This document shows positions 49,725 to 61,045 of a stretch of DNA of 64,000 bases, in pieces. Both the position numbers and the translations under genes were made by a program. Position 1 is the first letter of the stretch; every line of letters begins with the position of its first letter. The notes beneath the pieces were generated by a model that saw only the letters and a program-made list of their open reading frames with translations, searched no databases and was not told the DNA's origin. This DNA comes from Acholoe squamosa (lineage: Eukaryota > Annelida > Polychaeta > Phyllodocida > Polynoidae), in NCBI GenBank assembly GCA_949317995.1, contig OX439041.1:15531501-15595500 (forward strand), read 5' to 3'.

Positions 49725-50192
49725 ACGTTCTGTTTGATGTACCGAGGTATGAAAGATAATTGTGTAGGCTTTTTTACCTGCTATTTCTTAAAATCCATGT
49801 GTGTAATATATATCTAGTTTATCACCCTTACTAATAGCATTCCATTTAGTTCATTTTCACCTTGAGATGACCACTTTGCACCTTGAGACAACCACTTGAT
49901 AGCCTTTGAATGGGGCCATAATTTCAAAAATGAATAAGTGTCTTACATAAACATACAATATAATGTTACTGTTGATGGTACTGTATTGTAATGAAAATGT
50001 ATGTTTTGCAGCAGCTAAACTGGAATGGATATTTCAGTAAAGATTATGTTCATCGTAGTTGCCATTCCCATCCAATTAGAGGTAATAATCCTAGCCCTAC
50101 ATTATAAAGCCTTTGTTTTATGATTATCTATCAATATCCACCACAATAACATTTTTTTTTGACTTAGCATTTATGTTCTTGATGTCATATGG
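49725..50192 (+). repeat. 470-bp direct repeat, copy 2
   Basis: Starts 1,123 bp downstream of copy 1, with very few differences, so it is a recent segmental duplication. The sequence between the copies includes MITE M1 copy 2. Non-coding. Confidence 0.9.
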
Positions 50193-51799
50193 TGGATTGT
50201 TATACAATGATAACTACTCAACATATCATAGGTGGCCAGTCCATGGGATAATATAACACCTCTATTTCAGGAATATTTATATTAAAGGTACGGCCCCATA
50301 CAGTAGATGTAAAAGTGAGAAAAACAAGGTGGCAGGTGGTCAACTCAAGGTATGTGGTCGTCTTAGGTTAACCTACCCTATGCAGTGGAGACGTTTAGTG
50401 TGTAGGCCCAGAGACACCTATTAAGACACTCCCTGTGACAGATTAATGACAAATTATTTCATTAATCCCACTCGCCCGTCATGTTTCCACTACTACATCA
50501 GTCAGCTGGATGTCATTACACTGATACTGTGGGACCTGGTGTTTGTATAAGTATGGCGGAAGCGTCTATGTATCTCTCTATGACGAGGGAAACATTCGAA
50601 AAAGACAAACATAAAGCATATTTCTATCCATATATTATAATGTAATCCATGCCACAACCAGGCTTCACATGGCCAAAATGGTGGAAATCTACAAGAAATG
50701 TACTGAAACCCCACATATACAAGCGTGGCTTTCAGACTATTTCAGACCCTTTTTGCAGCTTATAAAAAGTAATGTTCCTGAACTCAAGGTGTGGCTTATA
50801 CGAGAGGTTTTCTATGTAAAAACTATAATGATTTACTAATTGCAACCATCCCAGGCCTCTCGTGCGGCTTATAGATTTTTCCCATAGTAAGGGTAGGGCT
50901 TTTATGTCATTATGCCTTATATCCAGGGCCTTCTGGTAATGTCAGCATTCCCAACAATCAGCTGTAACATGTGGACCCTGTCCGTGTTCTGAATGAGTGA
51001 CACTGTGATTCATCATATCACTCGTTGGAGTTACAGGTTACACATCATTGGCAATATTATCTTATGACATGTAATATGATGAATGGCTATGTGTCCATCT
51101 AATTGCTACACTCACAGGATGGGACAAATTAGTGTGCCTTGTCTGTTGGACACCATCGCTAGTCATGTCGTGACAGACCATAATGGCTTGTTACATGAGA
51201 CTTTATGGTGTAACTAGTGTCATGCAAAGTATAGCCCCACGCAAGCTGGCTCTAGCCTGATTGCATAGCGTGTAACCAGAGATTGGAATGATATAGTGAG
51301 AGGGATAGTGTTCACAAGACAATGCTTTTGTGCTAATGACGGTCTGCCTGGTACAATATGACTATGCCATCAGGTGACTGTTGGCACCAAGCTCCCATGA
51401 GACAAGACTTCTGATTAGCTGCACCATTTCACCAACATCCTGTGCAAACACACCTAGCATTGATGAGAAGGACAGCACAGTCTGGCCGTAAAGCTATGAA
51501 GAAGATTTGCTGTGAGGGAAGGCACTAAGAGGTAAAGGAAGAAGGTGAAGCTCAGGAAACTCACTCTATAGACATTTAAAGGCAGCATCCCACTTGGCAA
51601 AGAAACAATGTTTTTAACGTGAGAAGGGTTATTTAGGGTTATCAGTATCCAACCATTAATTTTGTTTCAAGCATACAAAAATCTTGTTTCGAGTGTTCTA
51701 CAAAAACCTTTTGTTTGTGGGTCATAAAACCTGATTTTTACGTAAAAAAAACTAACCAACAAACGTTTTATGAAGTGTAAAGGTCGGTGAAAACGTTTC
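50193..51799. other. Non-coding stretch with a GTGCGGCTTATA-type repeat
   Basis: About 50705-50930 is related to the repeat at 41737-42200 (GAAACCCCACATA, TGTGGCTTATA, GTGCGGCTTATAG). The rest has no coding frame. Confidence 0.45.
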
Positions 51800-51870
51800 T
51801 GGAAACACCAGGATTTGAAGCCAGGTCTCTCAACTTGCTAATGAGCGCTCTACTACTGAGCTACATCCCT
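51800..51870 (-). pseudogene. tRNA-Ala-like relic
   Basis: The minus strand reads as a tRNA: acceptor AGGGATG with a G-U rich partner TGTTTCC, a canonical A box (TAGCTCAGTAGTAGAGC), an anticodon stem CTCA/TGAG, and a B-box-like CTTCAAATCC. Overall it resembles tRNA-Ala, but AGC is shifted by one base in the anticodon loop, the U33 position is lost, and the T-arm is distorted. A functional tRNA is unlikely; it is a pseudogene or the head of a tRNA-derived SINE. The plus-strand frame across it is incidental. Confidence 0.6.
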
Positions 51871-52738
51871 GGGCCTGACGTTATAACATTCCAACCACAC
51901 AATCAGGATAACCATCCCTGGGGGTTGGTCGACCAAGTACGGGAAAATACTGCCCCTACAAAAATTCAAAAAGGGTGGTTTCCTCCCAGGCAGTGCGCCA
52001 GCCCTTTAGAAGTGTATCAAATACGTAGTAGTTGCATGATTAAATCAAAGGCAAGCTACGAGGCGCACAGGACTTTGCTGTTTCGTGCATATAGCCGTAA
52101 AGTTATGCTTTTATTCTATGAAGCAAAGAGCCTGAAAAGAGTGGAGTCTTTAACTAACCTGTTTAGAGCTGATAAAACAGTGATGCAACATGGCCATAAT
52201 CATAATGCATGAAAGCAGGCCTGCCAAACTAGTCACCAGTGCCGCATCCATACACCAGTTTAATGGTACAAGGCTAATGGATACTTGCAAAGAGTTGGTG
52301 TGATAAATGAATGCAGACTTTTAGCATCTTACAACCATCGATGATATTATATCAATAATTATATATTGCTTGCCTCTAAGGGGTTAATTATTGAGGGTAC
52401 ATAGTAATTGAAAATGTTATATCTTATCTTCATTATGTGAAAACTTCCATATTATCCAACCATATTACTCAAAAGCTAAAGGGTGTTTAGGTATTGGTGG
52501 TTGCAACAGTGAGTAAATGAAAGAGAGCATAATCTGCCTTAGTTAGACCCATTGAGTGGGATCTTCATAATAGGGGAACCCTGAATGAGACTTGTTATGA
52601 TTTATTAACTTACTATTTTACATTTCTGAAAGAGGCAATGCTTTCTGGAATAAGGCTACTATGGAGGGCATCTCATTCTATGGTGGTTGTGAATAGATAC
52701 TTGTCCAAATAACTTACATCATGTAAATAGCTGGATTA
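51871..52738. other. Non-coding stretch, no gene seen
   Basis: No coding frame recognised. Confidence 0.4.
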
Positions 52739-53945
52739 GATATTATCATATACCATTTTATTATTCCATAAATTCTAACATATTATTGTATTAATCAAAG
52801 AATATCTAAGAAATTAATACATAGGTTGGTTCTAAGAGCTATAAGAGCGCTCAAACTTTGTATAAGAGCGTTCATGCCCCACTGCACACCAGCCAAGTCA
52901 GTTAGACAGAGTTTGTGACATCAAAGGGTCCGACCTAATGGTTCAGTGCACAAACTAATAACTTGTAAGTGAATGCAAATGGCCGTTAGGGGTGCCTGGG
53001 CACCACAGACGCCGTCATGGTCAAATATCAAAGCAGTTATGGAAAGCCCATAATTAGACGGTCAAAATGAGCCCAAGATCAAGGCGGAACTCCCATTATT
53101 AAGGAAGTTACGCCATGGAGACTGAATCAACCTCCGAGTGCACTACAGACGAACCGGCGCAAGTTACGCGCCTATCCAGCGAGCATTATAAACTTGGCAT
53201 ATTCAACTCCGCGCATGCGCAAAATGGCCGTTGTAGCTGCGTAAACTACCGAGATATGGGGGTTTGAAGTTACAGAACCGACCAAGACAAAGGGGGACAC
53301 AGCGGCGCCCATGGGGGTCCTTTGTGGACCCAGTGACACATGAAAGCCCCCCCTCAAACAATTGCAGAGTTAGGCAGATGCTACTGGCCCCAGTCAGTCT
53401 GGAGGTGCTTTTCCAAGATTTGCTACAAATAGCCTGTCTGCACCTCCTAGAGGACAGAACACCAAGAACCGCTCTAGAGGTAACATCTCCAGTCATCTCC
53501 TGCTACCTGCTATACCACTGCACTATGGTGAAACTATGCTAGACAGGCATTGGTTTCTATCATTAGTGGCCAGAGGGTATCTTCCTCAAGACTTCCACCA
53601 GAGGGTAAAGTTATTCATTATTACATTATTCCTCTAAGCAGCAGGTCAGGAGCTAGGTGTGGGAACCCACCTAGAACTATGCTGGACATTGTATTATTAT
53701 TACCTCACAGGTGGAGTGGAACAGAACATTATACCTTATAACTTACTGTATATTTACTGTATGTACAAATTACCTACATACTAACTACTGTATGATTGAT
53801 ATTTCTTACATGTTGCCTAAAGCTGAATAAACCAGTGACAACTGGAAATAACACCATTTATAAGAGCCTTGAGGTAATTACACTATATACCACTAGTCAG
53901 ATGATATTTCTCATACGACAACTTGATCATGCACAATTATGTCAA
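52739..53945 (-). repeat. Large inverted repeat I, copy B
   Basis: Reverse-complement partner of 25430-26849, with scattered substitutions and indels. It has only about three TAA units at the microsatellite site (about 53693-53702). The pair is 26 kb apart in opposite orientation. Confidence 0.8.
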
Positions 53946-55803
53946 CGAGTCCGTAAATGATGAATAAGGATGAATACAGACGAATCAGGAATCCAGTTTG
54001 ATATCCACTTTATTCATTGAAGTCCACGAGGTATAGTTGGTGATACAGTATAAAGGTGCCCAACAGTGTCCAAGCCTAGCCCTTGAGCCAAGGGCCTTGG
54101 TCTCGCGTGAGTGTGTGAGGTATGAAGTATGGAGGTGGAAAGATGAGTGAGCTGCTCCCTCCACAGGTATTTGTAGTAGGAGCTGCTCACCCAGCTCATC
54201 CTAAAAATAGTATCAGGTGAGCTAAATATAGTAACTGGGGAACTCCAGTGCAGGTATGTAGGGGGAATCCCAAACATAGCACTGGGGTTCACAGAGTTCA
54301 GTGTGGTTCTAAATATAGCTGCTGGGAACTCCTGGTATGCTGTGAGCTGCTCATGATCAATGGGCATGTCCTCCAGCAGGAGGAGTTGTTTCTAAACATT
54401 GTCTGCTAGGAATTTCCAGCATGCAGTGGGCTGCTTGTGATTGACGGCATATCCTCCAGTGGGAGGAGGCGGGGTCACTGAGTGCAGTTGACACCGCCAG
54501 CCTTTGGTCTATGGGTATGGCTTGGCTTGTGGGTAGACTCGGACACTGGGTTACATGGTAGAGTCAAAGGTGAAAAATAAATATGATAAGTACAATACCT
54601 ATAACGGTCTACTGACAAATCCCCACATTCCTACTCGATTCCACGCGAGGTTTTTAAGGAGGAAGTTCGTGAGAAAAGGTCTACTGACAATATGTTTGAT
54701 GTGTAATAATAGGTATTACATCTTATCATTTAAGTTGAAGGTTTACAGTATTAAGGAGATATTTAATATTGGTTTTTGATTGAACATGAATAATTTATAA
54801 ACAGTACAAAACGAAACTGTGCCAAAGAGGTGTTGTTTGTAATTTTGACAATAAGAATATGAAAAATTCAGGTCGTGGTAGGATACAAGGGCTGGATTAT
54901 TTATCTAGTACTAAAGTTCACACAAGGATAGAGGAATAAAAACTATCCTAAAACATGCAGTTATTGGCTTTAGGGCAGACCTTGAGGTAGACACGTTAAT
55001 ACTGAAGTTTGTTTCAGTACCGGTAGGCACTTATTATTTAGGTCTTGAGCCAATATACAATACAATATAATAAATAAAAACAGAGGTAAGGTAATTGATG
55101 ACTGGCAAGTCGATCAATCATTTTTTATAATACTGGTAAGGCTTAGGGAGTCTGAAGGCTTTTAGGTGATATGTTTAAGGAATTTTCTAAAAAGAATTTT
55201 TGGATTTTTGGTCTTTTATTTATCTGTAGAAGTTTCTGTTAATTTTGTAGAAGGTTTGTCTTAGTCAATGGAAAATTTAGCATGTTTAGCCTTCAGTCTA
55301 CCTGGGGTTATCATTTGCTGAAAAAGGACGAGGTTAATACAAAAGTAAATGGAGGCTCTGGCTGATATTTAGTTTGGATCTCAATTGATCCTGCAAAGAT
55401 ACTGGTTGCCAGGGCTTCCTTGTAAAAAATTTTAGAAAAATATAAACTAGCTAAAACCCATAAATATTTGACATGGTTGGGTTTGAAAAGGTACAGTGTG
55501 AAAAAGAAAAAGAACTTAATGGCATCTTAAGATCACAAAAACCTGCTGCCTGGCTTGTGTTCTTCATAATGTTCTTATAAAGGAAAATAAATGTAAAAAT
55601 GCAGCGTGTTTTCATGGTTATGTATCATAGCCCTATACAAACAAGAAAAACTGGCTTTAAAAATCAGTTGACTAGGCTGACTGAGTCAGTGTTCATAGTG
55701 TCCATGGGCGGTCGGTGAGTGAAGTGTGTCTCTACACTTTTAGTCCATAATTTTAAAGACAGTTCCAAAAATAAATAAAATAAATAAAGGATGGTTATTG
55801 AAA
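53946..55803. other. Non-coding, AT-rich flank of the env-bearing element
   Basis: 54100-54480 has diverged repeats of a GCTGCTCATGA / TCCTCCAGCAGGAGGAG type. 54580-55800 is AT-rich with a repeated GGTCTACTGACAA. No coding frame I trust. The 3' end of the retroelement may lie here or nearer 57.8 kb; I cannot decide. Confidence 0.4.
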
Positions 55804-56361
55804 TTATTTTCTCCTTCTATGGCGACTTTGGTTTGCAAGACCCTTTGGTGGTGGGTCTTGGTGGTTAAAGACGTTTGGGTTGAGGGAGCGACCTAGTGAG
55901 GGTCTTCTCCTGGATCTGGATTTTTTGGTGTTGGGGACAAAGTTTACGATTTTGCTGAAGTGCATTCTGCTAGGCTTGCCTGAGTCAGGCTGCAAATTCA
56001 GATCGGAACTGTATGCGGGGTCCATGTCTATTGGTTCTGCTGAGAGGGAGGTGCTAGAGTCACTATCCTCCTCAGATGAAGCTTGGTTAATTTTGGGTAG
56101 GGGTCTCCAGACCTGGGTCGAGCCAATTGTTTTGAAGGTTTCTGGTCTATTGTCTTTGTTGATACTGCATGGGCAGCTGTAGCTGTACATTAGGTGGGGA
56201 CAATTTGTTCCCAGGGTGGCAAATCTAGTAGGTGGCCCTATGGAGAGCAGACTCGTGTGCTCCAATGGGGCAGGCCGGTTGGTATGGGCGTGCCTGGTCT
56301 GCTGTTATCTCCTGCTGGCCTGTCAATGCGGTCTCCGCCTCCTCGATTAGGTCGTTGGCCT
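55804..56361 (-). CDS. Candidate downstream exon(s) of the env-bearing element, two overlapping frames
   Basis: The minus strand has a strong splice acceptor (TTGTTCTGTTTTTTCAATAC then AG) with an exon start at 56361. One frame from there is open to TAG at 56227-56225 and begins ANDLIEEAETALTG, acidic then mixed. A second frame runs from about 56319 to 55804 without an ATG near its start (it opens at a TTG). That frame is Ser/Glu-rich in the middle and basic at the end (KKSRSRRRPSLGRS, SRHRRRK), like a nuclear or RNA-binding regulatory protein. No domain is recognised. Both products would need splicing to gain a start codon. This is inferred from splice signals and composition only. Confidence 0.4.
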
Positions 56362-56904
56362 CTGTATTGAAAAAACAGAACAAGAGAAGGGGGATTTTTA
56401 GTTGTAGGGTCGATCATAGTGAATGGATTACAAGGCGACCAACAAAAATACCAAATTGACAGGTAAGGCAGTGAATCAGGCAGTGCATACTGATGTGCAG
56501 TGTCACCGAGCCAGTGTAGACTTATGGCAAAAGGTGAGCGGGGAAACTGGAATATCCAGGGTCCAGGTTAGTTCTGCTGCGCGGCGCGGGTAGCGTCACT
56601 GCATGGGGATCTGTTCTTATTTAGTTCAAGCGACAAACATTGGCTGGCGCCACTGAGCTGGCGTTTGTTCGGCGTTCGTGAAATGGTATGGGGAAATGGT
56701 ATGGTGAATGGTGTAGACTTGCCATGACCTTGTTGGGTCTGTACCCATGTTGGGTTAGGTGTTTTGGGGCCTAAAGGTGGGGTTAATTGGTTGAAATTTT
56801 GAATTTTGATGATGCGCTTTTTCGAAAAATAGGTCCAAGAATTAACTTTATGCTCCCGTTTTGGATCCTGATATAAAAGAGAGCGGAGGCTATTTTGGGA
56901 TCAG

Positions 56905-57055
56905 AAAGCGACTTATGATTGACGAGGAGATACCTTTAAATTTTGACCTGACGGAGATAACGGAGGAGAACAGAAAAATGATTGTTCGGGCCCGCCTCCT
57001 CGTGGTTCCTTCAGGATACTTATTCCTGGTTGTGGTCCTCATCGGCATGTTTGGG
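56905..57055 (+). CDS. Possible single-TM exon on the plus strand
   Basis: The frame is open from just after a TAA at 56843; its first in-frame ATG is near 56915. It encodes an acidic N-terminus (MIDEEIPLNFDLTEITEEN) and then a hydrophobic stretch (VVPSGYLFLVVVLIGMFG). It runs straight into GGGTGAGT, a good splice donor, near 57054. This could be the first coding exon of a small membrane protein, but no partner exon is visible and it opposes the retroelement. Chance is not excluded. Confidence 0.3.
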
Positions 57056-57779
57056 TGAGTACTGATAAGAGGGGTCTATTTTATGAGAATTTTTGATACG
57101 TCGACAAGCTTGGTTGGGGTGCCGGTGGTTTGACACTTGTCTTTTTTGATTTTAGGGTCGTTTTGATATGGGTAGGCTTGGGCCCAGTGCAGGTGGCGTG
57201 TCACCACTGCCGAGGGCCCTTTGACGGCCCTGAAGGAGGGTCCAGTGGCCCATGTTTGGTCTACTAAGGCTATGGCAGGTATGTATAGTTTGATCAAAAT
57301 TGGTTGGGATTTTTGATGTACTGAGGTTTCGTCCCTGTAATTGGAATTGTATTGGAATTGGAATTTCGATTGGAATTTTGCTTGGGTTCTGAGTTTTTAG
57401 CGGGGTTGTTGATTTTGTTTTTCAGAAGTTGGGTCGTGGTTGAGGACCGGCTTCAGGATTGGGACGAGATGGAAATCATGATGGTCGTTGTGTAGGACAG
57501 AAAGATGGAGGAGAAAGAAAAATCAGAAGGTGGCACGGCCAAATGCGATCAGATGTGATTTTGTGATGATTATGCAATGAATGACTGTGATAATTATTAT
57601 AAGTGCCATGAGCCTGATTTTACTGTGATTGTGCCAATAATATATTTGAAAGTCCACCACCAGTTAGAAGTTATGTTGTTTATTCTGGGTTTCTAAATTG
57701 GGATGGGCGGGCTTTCAATTCTAATGCGGGTTGTTATTGTTAACTTGGGTCGAAAACAAGTCTAGTGATATTGCTAACA

Positions 57780-58010
57780 CCTGCTTATGTTATTGTTTTG
57801 ACGCAGATATTGAGTGCGGGTGTCCTGACTGACGTTAAGTTGTCATGCCAACGTGGAAAAATGAAAGAGATCTGACGTTGGGGAGGCCGACGGCAGTGGT
57901 GAGACGCAGCGCCGGCGTTCTGACGCAGCGTTTGGCGGGGAACCAGACGCGACGTCAGAAACAAGATGGCGACGTCTCATCGTGCAGTGGGCCTTCACAG
58001 TGAGTCGAAA
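57780..58010. promoter_or_regulatory. CpG-rich, CRE/YY1-type promoter-like segment
   Basis: CpG-rich in an AT-rich setting, with several ACGTCA/GACGTC-type half-CREs (about 57830, 57873, 57951, 57971) and CAAGATGGCGAC (a YY1-type site; on the minus strand GTCGCCATCTTG). The LTR-like segment at 2.3-2.85 kb has the same combination. It fits the LTR of the env-bearing element, read on the minus strand. It could also be a host promoter on the plus strand, where ATGGCGACG sits in a good start context with a GTGAGT donor about 30 bases on. Confidence 0.4.
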
Positions 58011-58204
58011 TAACTGTGTTATTGTGGGTCGAAATGTGCTATGGTACTGGAGATGTTGTTAAAGGTTTTAATTGTGGGTGGGCTCGGGTTTTAGAGCTAT
58101 TGAGGATCGGGATGATCCCCACATGAAGGTGTTAGATGGGGCTATCCGGTGGATTGGGCGACCGGGAGAGTCCATTACCAGGTTATATGGGGGGTGGCCG
58201 GCGG

Positions 58205-60877
58205 TTAATTGATCCCCACATGAGGATCAAAGTAGGTTTCTGATGAAAACTTACCGCTGGTTGATGTTGAGGGTGGTGTGAGCATAATCTCCGGTTGCTT
58301 GTACATGTATTTGTCTTTCTTTGGCTGATGCCGGAGTGGTGTGTACTTTGTGAGCTCAGCCGGGGAGTCATGGCGATCAGCCGGCCAGGACTCACAAGGT
58401 AGTTGTATGGCGGGGTTAGTGTCACTGGATGCAAGTTGGAAATCGGGTTGTCCTTCTGAGGAGATGACCACTGTCATGTGGTGAGCTCCTTTTAAGACCC
58501 TGTACAGCGGTATTCTCCATAGAAGTGGTACCGGAGGATAGCGCTGCAGCGGGATCTGTCGGACTTGTCCCCCGATTATTGTCCTGATGTCAGACTTCCA
58601 ATGGAGATCCAGGTGTCTGCCCAGGGGTGCCGTAAGGCGAGCTGGGGAGACCTTAGGGGCTGTGATGGTGGGGGCCCAGAGATTTTGTCCATAGATCATC
58701 TTGCCAACGGTGAAATCAAAAGTTTGACCGTTAGCATGAATCTTGGCCACAATTGAAGGTGTCCTGTGGCTGTCCTGTTTGCAGTAGGGCCAGTGTCGCA
58801 GGCACCTCTTGGCGGTACTCCATGTGATGTATAGGAGGGTTGCCATTAAAATCCAGGTGAACATGTTCTGGTAGTGGTCAGGCGACTGTACAAAATCTAG
58901 ATCGGTGTCTGGGGTCGTTTGTGGGGCAGGCCAGTTTTTGTTAGCTTGGCGTATCAGATCTTTAAAACGATCCCAACTCTCCGCATTAGCCATCTTGGGT
59001 GTTCGGGTTGCTGAGACTAGTGTGATAAAGCGCGCCAACTGATTGACACGAAGATGGTTTTTAAGGGTTAATGCGCAGCAAAGTAGTGCCAGGAGGGGTG
59101 ATACCAAGTGTATCCAGGGTGACAACTGGAGGTGATATCCCAGATGCATCAGGGAGTTGGTGGATAGGAGGGCGGATTGGTCCTTAAGTCCCTGTGCAGC
59201 TCTTTTAAGGGTTAGGGTGTCTTGGAAGAGGGGTGCTATTTTTTGATTGTGTAGGTGTTTTAATTTTTCAAAATTGGGCAGGTGAAGGGTCTGGGTAGTG
59301 GTTGCCATGGTGATGCCGGAAACATTGGCTGGAGGTTGACCAAAATGTCGCCACAGCGGTAAATTGAAATAGGCCTTTGATATGGGTTCTAGGGTGAAAT
59401 TTTGGGTGCAAGATAAATCAGAATTGGTTAAAATCATGCCGGCATTTTTAATGGAGCACAGACATGGGACTGAGATGACTGAGTATGCGTTATTTTTAAT
59501 TTTGACTTGGCCTGAATCTGTGCATTGCAGCATGGAAGTTGGATGGTCAGTTATTAATAGAAAGGTACTTTGAGATAAGGGTTGGATAAGATTTGGTATG
59601 GGTGCTGCCATGTGTGCTTTGAAACTGCAGGTATGGTGCACCGCCTCCGGTAGGTCTAAAAATAGGGATAGAGTGCATGTGGGGTGTGTGGCCGACAACA
59701 GAGGTAGGGGTAGGTTACAGCTGATAAGGTGACCGAGGTCACACATATCCAGGTCAGCCTGTGTAAACTGTATGTAGTGTGAGTGGGTCTTGGACATAGC
59801 CAAGTAGCCAGGAAGTGGCTCCACCTGGGTGTGACCTACTGACTTAGTGTCGGAGGTGTCGAAAGGTACGGGGAAGGTTTCTATTCTAAATATAGAGAAG
59901 GTGCTTCCCCCTCTGGTTATGGGTACTGGTATGGTTATTAACAGGCTCGAGTTATGGCTCCAGTGCACATGTACTAACTTATGGGTAGGCCTTCTAAAAT
60001 AATGCCGTGGTATGCCTCGTGCAGGAGGCTGGATAAATTGTTTAAACCTAAACTGAGGTCGTCTTGTGTGATGATGGATTGAGGTAGGGTGCCCTCAAGT
60101 AGATTATTAATGGTTAAGAGCAGATTTTCCAAGTCGCTTTGGAGGTCAATTAAAGACTCTATTTGAGAATTTGCTGCTGTGAATAACATGGAATAGAAGG
60201 TGTCTTGTCTGGATTGGAGTTCTAATTTTAATAATATTGATGAGATGTTAGAATTTAAATGCTCTAATTTTCCGGAAATAAAAGATAGAGCATCATCAGT
60301 GTCATTTTGGAATTTTGAGAAGATGTTGACAGAATTGTAATTAAATTCCGAAATATTTAACAAGAAATGTGTGGCTAATTCTACCACGTGCATTTTGGTG
60401 GCTAACTTTTTATCCAGGTCAGACATCTCAGAATTCAAAATATCAATTTCTGGTTGAGTCCCGAGGCCTATTGAAGCTCTTAAAATGTCACCAATGACTT
60501 GGCCGGGGGCATTTCTGGCTTTTCTGACGTTTGGAGGTGAAATCAATTTTGACAAGGTTTTTAGTGTTGTTTTTGACTTGGAGAATAGGCTCTGTATCAT
60601 GTTATCTAGGGCATGGGCTGTGCGCTTAATGTATTGGGGTGCATCAGTGCTGATGAGAGGGCTGAGTAGTTCTGGCTGACTTAGGTTCTGGTCAAAGGTC
60701 AAGTTAAGGCTGAAGGTCAATGGATAGTCCATGTAATTGGCTAGTAATGTTTGGGGTAACTTGGTAAACAGTGCGCCATAGTTGGGTCTGAAGATGGTGT
60801 TCAGATTGGTGTCTGATGTTGAGGTGCAGCCGAGGAGCAGATGTAAGAATATACAGACTGCTAGGATGGCTGCTGCT
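58205..60877 (-). pseudogene. env: Envelope-like fusion glycoprotein (errantivirus/baculovirus-F type), frameshifted
   Basis: Two frames, 60939-59974 and 59968-58205, are offset by one base. The second is open well upstream, so a single shift near 59980 joins the homology. I start at the acceptor at 60877: the frame has no useful ATG and follows TTTTTCTCATTTTCTAG. Frame 1: signal sequence (AAILAVCIFLHLLLGC), several glycosylation sites, a furin-type site RKAR (residues 139-142), a fusion-peptide/heptad region after it (IGDILRASIGLG), and coiled-coil segments. Frame 2: the Cys-rich part (PLPGYLAMSK, DLDMCDLG, CNLPLP), a first TM (285-303), a second hydrophobic segment (369-385), and about 200 more residues of unknown type. 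F proteins drive membrane fusion at entry. The long tail and second TM are unusual. Broken as it stands. Confidence 0.75.
58254..58259 (-). other. Splice donor inside the 3' end of env
   Basis: On the minus strand AGCG is followed by GTAAGT, an excellent donor, with the intron starting at 58254. It splits an env codon after its first base. The acceptor at 56362/56361 leaves two bases before the next codon, so the phases agree and the downstream frame stays open for 44 more codons. That agreement has a one-in-three chance of being fortuitous. Confidence 0.45.
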
Positions 60878-60900
60878 CTAGAAAATGAGAAAAAATTGAA
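60878..60900 (-). other. Splice acceptor at the start of env
   Basis: A long T-rich tract ending TTTCTCATTTTCTAG on the minus strand, directly before the signal-sequence codons. Errantiviruses and retroviruses usually make env from a spliced subgenomic RNA, which explains the missing ATG. Confidence 0.5.
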
Positions 60901-61045
60901 AATTTTGAGGATTTTGAAAATTTTGATGGTGGGGTTCACTTTAAAAATAACATTAGCTCAGTCACAAATGGGATGTTAGTATGGTCAAGTATTTACAAAG
61001 GTCGGGGATTCTGTGGGTGGTAGTGTTGTTTTCACATGAGTGGAT

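Noticed and set aside
51787-52212. 141-codon plus-strand frame
   Set aside because: It runs through the tRNA-like relic on the opposite strand, and the rest has no features.
57482-57533. Purine tract followed by TG on the plus strand as a polypurine tract and LTR start
   Set aside because: The retroelement genes here are on the minus strand, so the tract is in the wrong orientation; no matching LTR was found.
58112-58225. Repeated GATCCCCACATGA as an LTR boundary
   Set aside because: Only 13 bp, one copy is inside the env coding end, and no terminal TG/CA structure supports it.
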